DNA of 7,445 bases from an uncultured Collinsella sp. (GCA_900549275.1 URNU01000064.1:1-7445); one strand, 5' to 3'. Counted from the stretch's first letter, positions 1 through 7,391 are shown. Numbers and translations are program-made. Notes: a model not told the origin generated them from the sequence alone.

Positions 1-70
1 AGATATATAACCATTTAAACTCTTACTCAAAAATTCGTATCATTTTTTTAATCTACAATTTAATTGACAA
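1..70. other. AT-rich segment downstream of the radical SAM gene
   Basis: About 20% of these 70 bases are G or C (14 of 70 counted by eye), against a clearly GC-rich remainder. No terminator-type hairpin was found, so the operon may continue past the window edge. A minus-strand ATG at 14-12 could start another gene (four codons plus two bases are visible), but it has only a weak upstream GAG as ribosome-binding signal. Polysaccharide clusters often contain low-GC flippase and polymerase genes, so this may be the edge of such a gene. That reading is an inference. Confidence 0.5.
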
Positions 71-1216
71 CTACATCGCCTCATGCGTCTCGTACACGTG
101 CGCATCCGCCTTCGAAGCTTCAGACAGTCCGTCATTGATCTTGGCGCACAGGTCGCAGGTGGAGCAGGCGTCGAGCTGCTCCTTGGTCACACGGCCCTCC
201 TCGTAGTCGCGCACCACCTTGAGCTCGTGCATGTCGTAGGGCCTCTTGGTGAACAGGGCCTTCACCTTGTGCTTGAGCACCCACCAGCCGGGCTTCCAGA
301 TGTACTTATGCATGGCCGGGCTCACCGAGCCGATCATCCAGCAGTTGCGGTCGCAGTGGCGGACCTTCGCGCGGACCTTCTCGGCCTGGTCGGAGTTCCA
401 GAGCTCGTCCCAGGACTCCTCGTTGAGGTTGCCCATGACCTCCTTGTCCTTGGTGCCGTTGCACGGCATGACGTCGCCGTAGGGGTCGATGAAAAAGGTG
501 TCGAACGCCATGTCGCAGGGCAGCAGGCGGGGCTGGCCGTAGATGTAGTTGATAAGACCGTGGTTGAAGTAGGCGCGGAACCACTTCTTGGGGCTGTTGG
601 ACCTGAGCAGCTCGTTGACCAGGTCCTCGAAGTTCTTGGCCACCATGGGGCGGTCGTGGATGATGTTCTTGGCCTCGACGAAGTAGAAGCTGTTGTGAAG
701 CGACGCCGTGGCGAACTCCATCCCCAGCTCGTCGGAAATCTTGTAGAGGGGCACAAGGTCGGGCGCGTTGAGGTCCTGCACCGTCATGCCGAAGCCCACG
801 TCGGGGTGCTTGAGCTCGACGAGCTTCTTGAGCGTGGCGTAGCCGCGATTGTATCCGTTATCCAGGCCGCGGATCTTGTCGTTGGTCTGCTGCAGGCCCT
901 CTATGGAGATGCGGATGCCGACGTTGGGGAACTCCTCGCACAGGTCGATGATGCGGTCGGTGAAGAAGCCGTTCGTGGAGATCACGATGCGGTCGGACTT
1001 CTTGTAGAGCTCGCGCACGATGTCCTTGAGGTCCTGGCGGATGAAGGGCTCACCGCCGGTGATGTTGGTAAAGTACATCTTGGGGAGCTTCTTGATGGTC
1101 TCGATGGAGAGCTCCTCTTCCGGACGGCTGGGAGCCTTATAGCGGTTGCACATGGTGCAGCGCGCGTTGCAGCGGTAGGTAACGATGACGGTACCGTTGA
1201 GTTTCTTTTCGGCCAT
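71..1216 (-). CDS. Radical SAM/SPASM-type protein in a polysaccharide operon
   Basis: This 381-residue protein has the radical SAM signature CNARCTMC (Cys16, Cys20, Cys23), which binds the [4Fe-4S] cluster that cleaves S-adenosylmethionine. ITGGEP (residues 52-57) is the usual SAM-contacting GGE motif. Cysteines at 234, 252, 288 and 292, with a FIDPYGDVMPC stretch around 242-252, look like a SPASM auxiliary-cluster domain. A further CSTCDLC motif (Cys351, 354, 357) follows near the C-terminus, after a basic Trp-rich segment (WKPGWW, 307-312). The ATG at 1216 is preceded by AAGGGA about 11 bases upstream and lies 5 bases after the stop of the upstream glycosyltransferase, so the two are translated from one mRNA. 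The family is known for peptide modification and for sugar or cofactor chemistry. No RiPP precursor gene is visible, and the neighbours suggest a glycan or lipid-linked substrate, which is inference. The substrate is unknown. Confidence 0.9.
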   Translation of the reverse strand: MAEKKLNGTVIVTYRCNARCTMCNRYKAPSRPEEELSIETIKKLPKMYFTNITGGEPFIRQDLKDIVRELYKKSDRIVISTNGFFTDRIIDLCEEFPNVGIRISIEGLQQTNDKIRGLDNGYNRGYATLKKLVELKHPDVGFGMTVQDLNAPDLVPLYKISDELGMEFATASLHNSFYFVEAKNIIHDRPMVAKNFEDLVNELLRSNSPKKWFRAYFNHGLINYIYGQPRLLPCDMAFDTFFIDPYGDVMPCNGTKDKEVMGNLNEESWDELWNSDQAEKVRAKVRHCDRNCWMIGSVSPAMHKYIWKPGWWVLKHKVKALFTKRPYDMHELKVVRDYEEGRVTKEQLDACSTCDLCAKINDGLSEASKADAHVYETHEAM

Positions 1217-1221
1217 GTGGA

Positions 1222-2517
1222 TTAGTTTCCCTTCTTGCTATCGATGAGCTCCCGGTAGAGAGCCACAAGATCGTTCATGTACTTGTCCTGCGAACAGCGA
1301 TCGAGAACGTATGTGCGGCAGTTCTCTTGCATCGCCGCGTAGGCATCCCGGTCTTTGACCAGCGCCGCGCCGCGCAATATCGCCTGGGACAGAGAATCGA
1401 CATCGCCCGGCTCGCAAAGAAGTCCAGTGCGCCCCTCATCGACAAGCTCGGGAATACCGCCGATGTCGGTTCCGATGACCGGGGTTCCCAGCGCAAATGC
1501 CTCGACGATGGAATAGGGCATGTTCTCTCTCCAGCGCGAGCTCGCGATGGCCAGGGTGGCACGCTCCGTGTAGCGCCGCATGTCAGCACCGCTTTGATAA
1601 CCGACCAGTTCGATACGACCTGAAGCTTCGGTGCCCGCGGCCGCGATCTTGTCTTCGATACTTTGCCTCTCAGGCCCATCTCCGGCGATTACGAGTCTTA
1701 GGTTGCCGGGCAGGGACGAAAGCGCATTGATGAACGCATCGACAAGTATGTCGACGCCTTTCTCGCTCGAGAGGCGCCCGAAGAACAGGAGGTAAGGATC
1801 GACTCGATCGGTCCTATCTGTACCGTCTGCCGCGTTGTCTAGAATCTCCTGTTTTGCGAAGTTCTGCATATAGACGACCTGCTGGGCGGGAAAACCGCCC
1901 TCGAGAAGCTTGTTCCTCATGAACTGCGAGGGAGCAACGATGCAGTCGATCTTGCTGTACGAACCATGAAGCTTAAGATAGTCCGCTTCGAGCATGCCCA
2001 TACCGCTCTTTGCGGTGGAGCCCTTCACGCATCTACGCTTTAGGCAATTAGAGAAATGACCATCCAAACAGGCATCGCACACAGCACCCGAGCCATCGAG
2101 CATCACGTAATTCGGGCAGACCAGAATGTAATCGTGGGAAGTGAACAGGACCGGAACCCTATGCTGTTTGAGATACGGGACGTCCAGAATGGAGAGCGTG
2201 ATCTGCCGATGCACGAGATTCATGTGCACGACGTCCGGGTGGACGCGCTCGCAGAGGGCTTGGAATTTATCCCTTGCCTCTTTTGAATATATCAGTGACG
2301 TCGCCGCCGAAACTTTCTGAGTCAGCGAGGTGGGGCCGTTGTAGTCTTTTGCGGACACAAAAAGGTCGGAATCCTCGCAGGGAACGTTCTCAGAACCCTC
2401 CATTGCAAAGAAATGCACCTCGTGCCCAAGGGCCTTCAGGCCCTCAGCGAGTCCGAAGTAGTATGTCTCGGAACCGCCCTTGAGGTAATGGAACTTGTTG
2501 ACCAGGATAATCTTCAT
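1222..2517 (-). CDS. GT4-type glycosyltransferase with cysteine-rich insertion
   Basis: This 431-residue protein has the GT-B two-Rossmann layout. An N-terminal acceptor half begins MKIILVNKF with the glycine-rich KGGSE motif (13-17) and an HDY motif (128-130). The donor half starts near residue 242 (LLFFGRLSSEKG) and contains the retaining-enzyme EX7E motif Glu331-Glu339 (ENMPYSIVE), followed by GTPVIGTDIGGIPE. It probably transfers a sugar from a nucleotide-sugar donor to a lipid-linked intermediate on the cytoplasmic side; donor and acceptor cannot be read from sequence. Five cysteines between 134 and 163 (134, 147, 150, 158, 163) form an insertion seen in a GT4 subgroup and may bind a metal (inference). 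The ATG at 2517 overlaps the upstream stop by four bases (ATGA), and GGGGGAG lies 7 bases before it, which supports translational coupling. The length is normal for the family. Confidence 0.93.
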   Translation of the reverse strand: MKIILVNKFHYLKGGSETYYFGLAEGLKALGHEVHFFAMEGSENVPCEDSDLFVSAKDYNGPTSLTQKVSAATSLIYSKEARDKFQALCERVHPDVVHMNLVHRQITLSILDVPYLKQHRVPVLFTSHDYILVCPNYVMLDGSGAVCDACLDGHFSNCLKRRCVKGSTAKSGMGMLEADYLKLHGSYSKIDCIVAPSQFMRNKLLEGGFPAQQVVYMQNFAKQEILDNAADGTDRTDRVDPYLLFFGRLSSEKGVDILVDAFINALSSLPGNLRLVIAGDGPERQSIEDKIAAAGTEASGRIELVGYQSGADMRRYTERATLAIASSRWRENMPYSIVEAFALGTPVIGTDIGGIPELVDEGRTGLLCEPGDVDSLSQAILRGAALVKDRDAYAAMQENCRTYVLDRCSQDKYMNDLVALYRELIDSKKGN

Positions 2518-3638
2518 CGGCCACTCCCCCTGTAGAGCTCGAGGGTCCGCTCGACGACGGAATCCCAGTTGTAGGTTTTCTCGACGTGCGCCTTGGCGGC
2601 GGTGCTGAGGGCGCCTGCGCGGTCAGCGTCCGCAAGCAGGCCTTGCAGCGCGGCCCACAGGGAACCGGCACTCCCCTTCTCGAACGTCACGCCGTTGCCC
2701 GCGAGGACATCCGCGCACTCAGGGATGTCGCTCGTCACGCAGCAGCACCCATAGGCCATGGCCTCCAACAGGCTCATGGGCATGCCCTCCACGTCGGAAG
2801 GCAGCACGTAGGCGTAGCAGTTGGAATACAGCTCAGCCAAGGGCTCGCCGGTGACAAAACCGGTGAACACTATGCGATTGTCGCCTTGGGCCGCGGCGCG
2901 CAGCTCCTTCTCATATGCTGAGGTATCGGAGCTCCCGCCAGCGATGACTAGGCGCCTATTGGTATCAAGGGCCCTGAATGCCTCTATCAGCAGCTCAGGG
3001 CGCTTCTCGGGCACTAAACGGCCAAGATAGAGAAGGTAGGAGCCCTTCTCGAGATTCCACTTCTCTTTGATGACGCTCGCCGAAAGGGCCTCCTTGGCAT
3101 CAACGCCATTAGGGATAAAGACCGCCTCGCGACCATAGGCTTCCATGAAATAACGCCTAACACCCTCAGAGAGCACAACCAGCCCATCAGCCTTGGTCGC
3201 AGCGGTCTTCTCCCCCATCTTGATGTAGGCGCTGGCGAGCCTGCCCCACTTGGCACGCTGCCAGTCCAGGCCGTGGATGGTGGCCACGGTACGAATGCCA
3301 GCGCGCTTGGCCAGTGCAAGCGGCACGCAAGGGCCCTCGGCATGATAATGAATCACATCGGGACGGTCCTTGATAGCCGCCTTGGTAGCAAAATATGAAG
3401 ACGAGAGGGCAGCGAGGCCCTTCTTGTCGATTGTCTTAACCGGCACGACACGCACGCCGTCGACCATGTGCTCGCGGCCCTCCGCGGCATCGCCCGTCAT
3501 GACGTCCGCGCCGGAGCGGTCGTAGCAGGTGACCTCGTGGCCGAGCGCCGCCATGCGGCGGGCGAGCTCGGTCACAACGACCTCCACGCCGCCCTCTCGC
3601 GAACCGTACCTCTTATGCCCGATCATCGCGATGCGCAT
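2514..3638 (-). CDS. GT4-type glycosyltransferase
   Basis: This 374-residue GT-B enzyme opens with MRIAMIGHKRYGSREGGVE, where the GGVE motif (16-19) marks the acceptor half. IHGLDWQRAKWG (121-132) resembles the loop of beta-1,4-rhamnosyltransferase-like (DUF1972-type) enzymes. The donor half carries LGRLVPEKRPE (205-215) and an EX7E pair Glu284-Glu292 (EGMPMSLLE). It most likely adds a second or later sugar to the undecaprenyl-linked repeat unit; the exact sugar is unknown. The start ATG directly follows the TAG stop of the sugar transferase with no gap. AAGGG, about 11 bases upstream and inside the preceding gene, can act as ribosome-binding site. The gene ends in the ATGA overlap with the next glycosyltransferase. 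No frame disruption or missing motif is apparent. Confidence 0.93.
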   Translation of the reverse strand: MRIAMIGHKRYGSREGGVEVVVTELARRMAALGHEVTCYDRSGADVMTGDAAEGREHMVDGVRVVPVKTIDKKGLAALSSSYFATKAAIKDRPDVIHYHAEGPCVPLALAKRAGIRTVATIHGLDWQRAKWGRLASAYIKMGEKTAATKADGLVVLSEGVRRYFMEAYGREAVFIPNGVDAKEALSASVIKEKWNLEKGSYLLYLGRLVPEKRPELLIEAFRALDTNRRLVIAGGSSDTSAYEKELRAAAQGDNRIVFTGFVTGEPLAELYSNCYAYVLPSDVEGMPMSLLEAMAYGCCCVTSDIPECADVLAGNGVTFEKGSAGSLWAALQGLLADADRAGALSTAAKAHVEKTYNWDSVVERTLELYRGSGR

Positions 3639-4394
3639 CTAGCACGCACCCTTGCCGGTGATGACCTCAATAACCGTCAAGACAATAATTTTGAGGTCGG
3701 TCAAAATGCCTCGATTAACGATGTACTCAAGATCGCGCTGCACCATGCCATCAAAACCAGTTGAGTTTCGATCAGTGACCTGCCACCATCCGGTTATCCC
3801 GGGCTTCACGGCCAGGCGTTGCAGGTCGTACTCGGTGTACTCAGCGACCTCGTTGGGCAGCGGCGGGCGTGGACCCACCACGGACATCTGGCCCAGGAAT
3901 ACATTGACGAACTGCGGGAACTCGTCGATGGAGTGCTTACGGATGAACCTGCCGATCTTGGTGACGCGCGGGTCCTCCTTCATCTTGAACATGGCGCCGG
4001 CGATCTCGTTTTGTTCCTTGAGCTCGGCGAGACGCTCCTCAGCGTCCTTATACATGCTGCGGAACTTCCACATGCGGAAGGTGGTCAAGCTGCCGTCGGG
4101 GCGGGTCTGGCCAATGCGGATCTGGCTGTAGAAGGGGCTGCCCTCGCTCTCCAGGCGAATGACCGCGGCGAGCACCAGGCTCGGTACGACAATGACGGCC
4201 AGCACGAAGCCGCTGAACACGATGTCGAACGTGCGCTTCACAGCCCGATAGACAAGGCGCGAGCGATCCCAGTCCATGATGGATTGCATGGCCTTGTAGC
4301 GACCGGCGCCCTCACGCCGGTCCATGGCCAGAGCAATCAGCGCCGCCCCCACAGGCGCATTTGTCTCTGTTACTTCTTTAGCAGCCACAGTCAA
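3639..4394 (-). CDS. Polyprenyl-phosphate sugar-1-phosphate transferase (bacterial sugar transferase family)
   Basis: This is the initiating enzyme of the polysaccharide pathway. It would move a sugar-1-phosphate from a UDP-sugar to undecaprenyl phosphate at the inner face of the membrane. Numbered from the upstream in-frame TTG at 4439 (266 residues), it shows KRTFDIVFSG (68-77) leading into one hydrophobic segment (about 74-94), KFRSM (125-129), the catalytic Asp-Glu pair in SIDEFPQ (Asp172-Glu173), VVGPRPPLP (187-195) and KPGITGWWQVTDRN (212-225). These are the core motifs of the monotopic phosphoglycosyl transferase family. It lacks the long multi-span N-terminus of WbaP-type members. The start is uncertain. 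TTG at 4439 has no Shine-Dalgarno, whereas TTG at 4394 has GGGA 7 bases upstream and is preferred, giving 251 residues. An ATG at 4319 is another option. The sugar specificity (galactose, glucose or an amino sugar) is not readable. Confidence 0.9.
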   Translation of the reverse strand: MTVAAKEVTETNAPVGAALIALAMDRREGAGRYKAMQSIMDWDRSRLVYRAVKRTFDIVFSGFVLAVIVVPSLVLAAVIRLESEGSPFYSQIRIGQTRPDGSLTTFRMWKFRSMYKDAEERLAELKEQNEIAGAMFKMKEDPRVTKIGRFIRKHSIDEFPQFVNVFLGQMSVVGPRPPLPNEVAEYTEYDLQRLAVKPGITGWWQVTDRNSTGFDGMVQRDLEYIVNRGILTDLKIIVLTVIEVITGKGAC

Positions 4395-4401
4395 ACTTAC
4401 G

Positions 4402-4418
4402 TCCCTGTTCCCCAGGGA
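4402..4418 (-). promoter_or_regulatory. Small hairpin covering the likely Shine-Dalgarno of the sugar transferase
   Basis: On the minus-strand RNA the bases TCCCTG and CAGGGA pair perfectly (6 bp) around a 5-base loop (GGGAA). The right arm contains the GGGA proposed as ribosome-binding site for the TTG start at 4394. The hairpin could lower translation of the sugar transferase unless opened by a ribosome arriving from loaP. This is an inference from pairing alone, and the hairpin is short enough to arise by chance. Confidence 0.3.
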
Positions 4419-4472
4419 TCCCCCAATCGGTAAATTCAAAAATGCGAACGAATAGCTGGTGCAACGTCTCCC

Positions 4473-5063
4473 TTACGTTTTGCTGGGGACGTCCAGCGCA
4501 AGCAGCTCCCTAAAAGTGGAGTCACCCTCGCCCACGTCTACCAGGCACCAGCGTTTATGACGGTCGATCTTTTTAACGCGGGCCTCTTGCCCCACCAAGG
4601 GACCCTGCTCTATGTGCAACACACCGTCTTCAATGCGGGCCACGCTGTTGCGCACCACACCGTCGTCGTCCAGTACGCTGCGGTACCAGTCCTGCGCATC
4701 GTCCGGCATGGGCATGTACGCCCGCTCCCTACTGCCGGCGATGCGACAGCCAAAGCTCAACTGGGCCAAAGCCCTATCGAGCGCGGCGGCATCGTGCGTG
4801 GCGACGAAGAAATATTCCTTGTACATAGGTTTGGTTTGGAGCGACCAGGCGCCGTCCCGCTTAAACCAGAACTCCTTTTGCATCACAAAAGCGTCCTGCA
4901 TCAGGTCATGCGGGATAATACGGCGGACCTTTTCGCAGGTCTCGCGCTCTTTTCCATTGGGGGTGTGAACCAGATACCAGCGGACGCGGCCGTGCTGGCT
5001 GTTGGCAGTAGTGCCACTAAAGGCACCAGGCAGCTGCTCTTGTCGCCGCATTGCCTGTTCCAT
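4473..5063 (-). CDS. loaP: LoaP-like NusG-family transcription antiterminator
   Basis: This 196-residue specialised NusG paralogue probably travels with RNA polymerase and suppresses termination along the polysaccharide operon that it heads. The NGN domain spans about 28-108: it starts with RWYLVHTPNGKERETCEKV, and MYKEYFFVAT (80-89) corresponds to the FPGYVFV region of NusG. The KOW region (about 153-178) contains GPLVGQEARVKKIDRHKRW. The GPL.G.E and KIDRHKR pattern is typical of LoaP and related specialised NusG proteins rather than housekeeping NusG. The start chosen is the ATG at 5063, with AAGGGGG 6 bases upstream. A GTG at 5096 would add 11 residues but lacks a ribosome-binding site. 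The sugar transferase follows within about 80 bases. The position directly after a long leader fits the known arrangement in which LoaP recognises RNA in its own operon's leader. UpxY-type function is the nearest alternative. Confidence 0.85.
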   Translation of the reverse strand: MEQAMRRQEQLPGAFSGTTANSQHGRVRWYLVHTPNGKERETCEKVRRIIPHDLMQDAFVMQKEFWFKRDGAWSLQTKPMYKEYFFVATHDAAALDRALAQLSFGCRIAGSRERAYMPMPDDAQDWYRSVLDDDGVVRNSVARIEDGVLHIEQGPLVGQEARVKKIDRHKRWCLVDVGEGDSTFRELLALDVPSKT

Positions 5064-5069
5064 CTCTCG

Positions 5070-5076
5070 CCCCCTT
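5070..5076 (-). promoter_or_regulatory. Ribosome-binding site of loaP
   Basis: AAGGGGG ends 6 bases before the ATG at 5063. This spacing decides the start in favour of that ATG over the GTG at 5096, which has no purine-rich element upstream. Confidence 0.7.
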
Positions 5077-5087
5077 TTCTTGTCTCC

Positions 5088-5150
5088 GCGACGCACGCAG
5101 ATGCAGGAACGTTAAGAACAGGCTTCTCGCTCGCAGCTAGGCGCAGTCGC
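5088..5150 (-). promoter_or_regulatory. Possible long-range stem in the loaP leader RNA
   Basis: On the minus-strand transcript GCGACTGCGC (5150-5141) can pair with GCGTGCGTCGC (5098-5088): five base pairs, one bulged U, then four more including a G-U. It encloses a loop of about 42 bases. The stem ends about 11 bases before the loaP ribosome-binding site. LoaP proteins are known to bind a structured leader RNA, so this is a candidate target. The pairing was found by eye, was not energy-scored, and is modest. Confidence 0.25.
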
Positions 5151-5170
5151 AAAAGTACAGGTTTTTGTAT
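5151..5170 (+). repeat. Inverted-repeat arm 1 (operator-like)
   Basis: The core GTACAGGTTTTTGTA (5155-5169) is a perfect 15-base reverse complement of the second arm at 5262-5276. Over 20 bases the two arms match at 18 positions. This arm would lie about 10-24 bases downstream of the predicted transcription start, inside the loaP leader. It looks like a protein-binding site; no regulator is identified. Confidence 0.75.
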
Positions 5171-5185
5171 CTTTCGACGAAGCTC

Positions 5186-5214
5186 ATTATACGAGTAATT
5201 TCAGGCCGTTTTCC
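5186..5214 (-). promoter_or_regulatory. Predicted promoter of the loaP polysaccharide operon
   Basis: A consensus -10 box TATAAT lies at 5191-5186 on the minus strand. The -35 position at 16-18 bp spacing reads GGGAAAAC and does not resemble TTGACA, and there is no TG extension. The start site would be near 5179, giving a leader of roughly 115 bases. A good -10 with a poor -35 suggests dependence on an activator, and the flanking inverted-repeat arms are candidate binding sites. The start site is inferred, not mapped. Confidence 0.55.
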
Positions 5215-5260
5215 CTGATTGCACAAATTGCGGCGCGAGCGGATACATCTCCATACCCCT

Positions 5261-5280
5261 CTACAAAAACCTGTACATTT
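5261..5280 (-). repeat. Inverted-repeat arm 2 (operator-like)
   Basis: On the + strand the core reads TACAAAAACCTGTAC (5262-5276), the exact reverse complement of arm 1. The arm lies about 83-97 bases upstream of the predicted loaP start site and just after the thrS terminators. Read on the minus strand with its flank, it forms a partial dyad: TGCAAAAA, 8 bases, then TTTTTGTA. That supports binding by a dimeric regulator, which is an inference. Confidence 0.75.
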
Positions 5281-5290
5281 TTGCACAACA

Positions 5291-5318
5291 AAAAAAGCCG
5301 CTCTAGCAGCGGCTTTTT
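5291..5318. terminator. Second thrS terminator, symmetric hairpin
   Basis: A six-base GC-rich stem, GCCGCT/AGCGGC (5297-5302 with 5308-5313), surrounds the loop CTAGC. It has an A-tract on its left (5290-5296) and a T-tract on its right (5314-5318). This layout gives an intrinsic terminator in both directions. With the hairpin at 5332-5367 it forms a tandem block downstream of thrS. Confidence 0.8.
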
Positions 5319-5331
5319 CTCGTTTGGACAT

Positions 5332-5367
5332 AAAAAAGGCGACTGTCCTTTGTGGACGGTCGCCTTT
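5332..5367 (-). terminator. First thrS terminator
   Basis: Transcribed leftwards, GGCGAC, one mismatch, then GTCC pair with GGAC and GTCGCC around a five-base loop (ACAAA), followed by six U (5337-5332). It begins 25 bases after the thrS stop codon. On the + strand the central mismatch becomes a G-U pair and a weaker T-rich run (TTTGTT) follows, so it may also act rightwards. Confidence 0.88.
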
Positions 5368-5389
5368 GTTAATTGTTGTGAAGTTTGCC

Positions 5390-7153
<1,764 letters not shown>

Positions 7154-7163
7154 GGGTATGTTT

Positions 7164-7171
7164 TCTCCTCT
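7164..7171 (-). promoter_or_regulatory. Ribosome-binding site of thrS
   Basis: GAGAGGAG on the minus strand ends about 10-11 bases before the ATG at 7153. The spacing is slightly long but acceptable. It supports this start over the upstream in-frame codons. Confidence 0.6.
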
Positions 7172-7179
7172 CGGATGCC

Positions 7180-7224
7180 TGATGCAAGTGCGTGCGATGC
7201 GCTCGGCGTTTTTGACTTGCATCA
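7180..7224. repeat. Ten-base inverted repeat at the thrS promoter and leader
   Basis: TGATGCAAGT (7180-7189) and ACTTGCATCA (7215-7224) are perfect reverse complements separated by 25 bases. The right arm starts in the last base of the -10 box and covers the predicted start site. The left arm lies in the leader just before the ribosome-binding site. Because part of the right arm would not be transcribed, a DNA operator is at least as likely as an RNA hairpin. Confidence 0.6.
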
Positions 7225-7251
7225 TTATAGGCAGGTTGCCTTGGTATACAA
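7224..7251 (-). promoter_or_regulatory. Predicted thrS promoter
   Basis: On the minus strand TTGTAT (7251-7246) and the consensus TATAAT (7229-7224) are separated by 16 bases. The start would be near 7217, leaving a leader of about 64 bases. The leader is too short for a T-box riboswitch, and no T-box sequence is seen. Confidence 0.7.
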
Positions 7252-7252
7252 G

Positions 7253-7283
7253 CGCCCGCCGCACCTTAATGGCACGGCGGGCG
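7253..7283 (-). terminator. Hairpin terminator between the upstream gene and thrS
   Basis: A nine-base stem, CGCCCGCCG/CGGCGGGCG, extends on the minus-strand RNA through two wobble pairs and two C-G pairs to a five-base loop (AUUAA). On the + strand the two wobbles become mismatches, which favours leftward use, that is for the gene ending at 7392. The bases after it on the minus strand (CTTGTATA) are not a good U-tract. The opposite side has ATTTTCT. The hairpin abuts the thrS -35 box. Confidence 0.6.
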
Positions 7284-7391
7284 ATTTTCTACGCATGCTT
7301 CATCGTGTGGGGGCGGGGCTGCGGGGCGCGCGTGCGGCTTTCGCGTGACGCGCGGCGCCCGCGGCTTACGGCCGGCCCGGCGATGGATGCG
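7284..7391. other. GC-rich spacer without a recognised gene
   Basis: These 108 bases separate the stop codon at 7392 from the hairpin at 7253-7283. They are very GC-rich, with three G-runs on the + strand (7309-7313, 7315-7318, 7323-7326). No convincing reading frame or promoter is visible. The segment is probably the 3' untranslated part of the upstream transcript. Confidence 0.4.

Noticed and set aside
1..14. Start of another gene at the minus-strand ATG 14-12
   Set aside because: Only four codons plus two bases are visible and the ribosome-binding signal is weak, so it is noted only as a possibility in the AT-rich segment entry.
83..1225. 380-codon open frame on the + strand opposite the radical SAM gene
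   Set aside because: It has low-complexity Val/Leu/Gly/Ala/His-rich translation in the antisense frame of a well-recognised gene.
5064..5179. JUMPstart/ops element (GGCGGTAG) for RfaH-type recruitment
   Set aside because: No match was found in the loaP leader, and the protein resembles LoaP rather than RfaH.
5137..5331. 64-codon minus-strand frame in the intergenic region
   Set aside because: It runs through the second thrS terminator, both inverted-repeat arms and the promoter, and no ribosome-binding site or family resemblance is seen.
7154..7217. T-box riboswitch before thrS
   Set aside because: The leader is only about 64 bases and contains no T-box core or antiterminator.
7154..7264. 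N-terminal extension of thrS by 37 residues
   Set aside because: It would require translation across the predicted -35/-10 promoter and dyad, has no good ribosome-binding site, and does not look like a TGS domain.
7309..7326. G-quadruplex in the GC-rich spacer
   Set aside because: Only three G-runs of four or more are present on the + strand, so a standard four-tract quadruplex is not supported.
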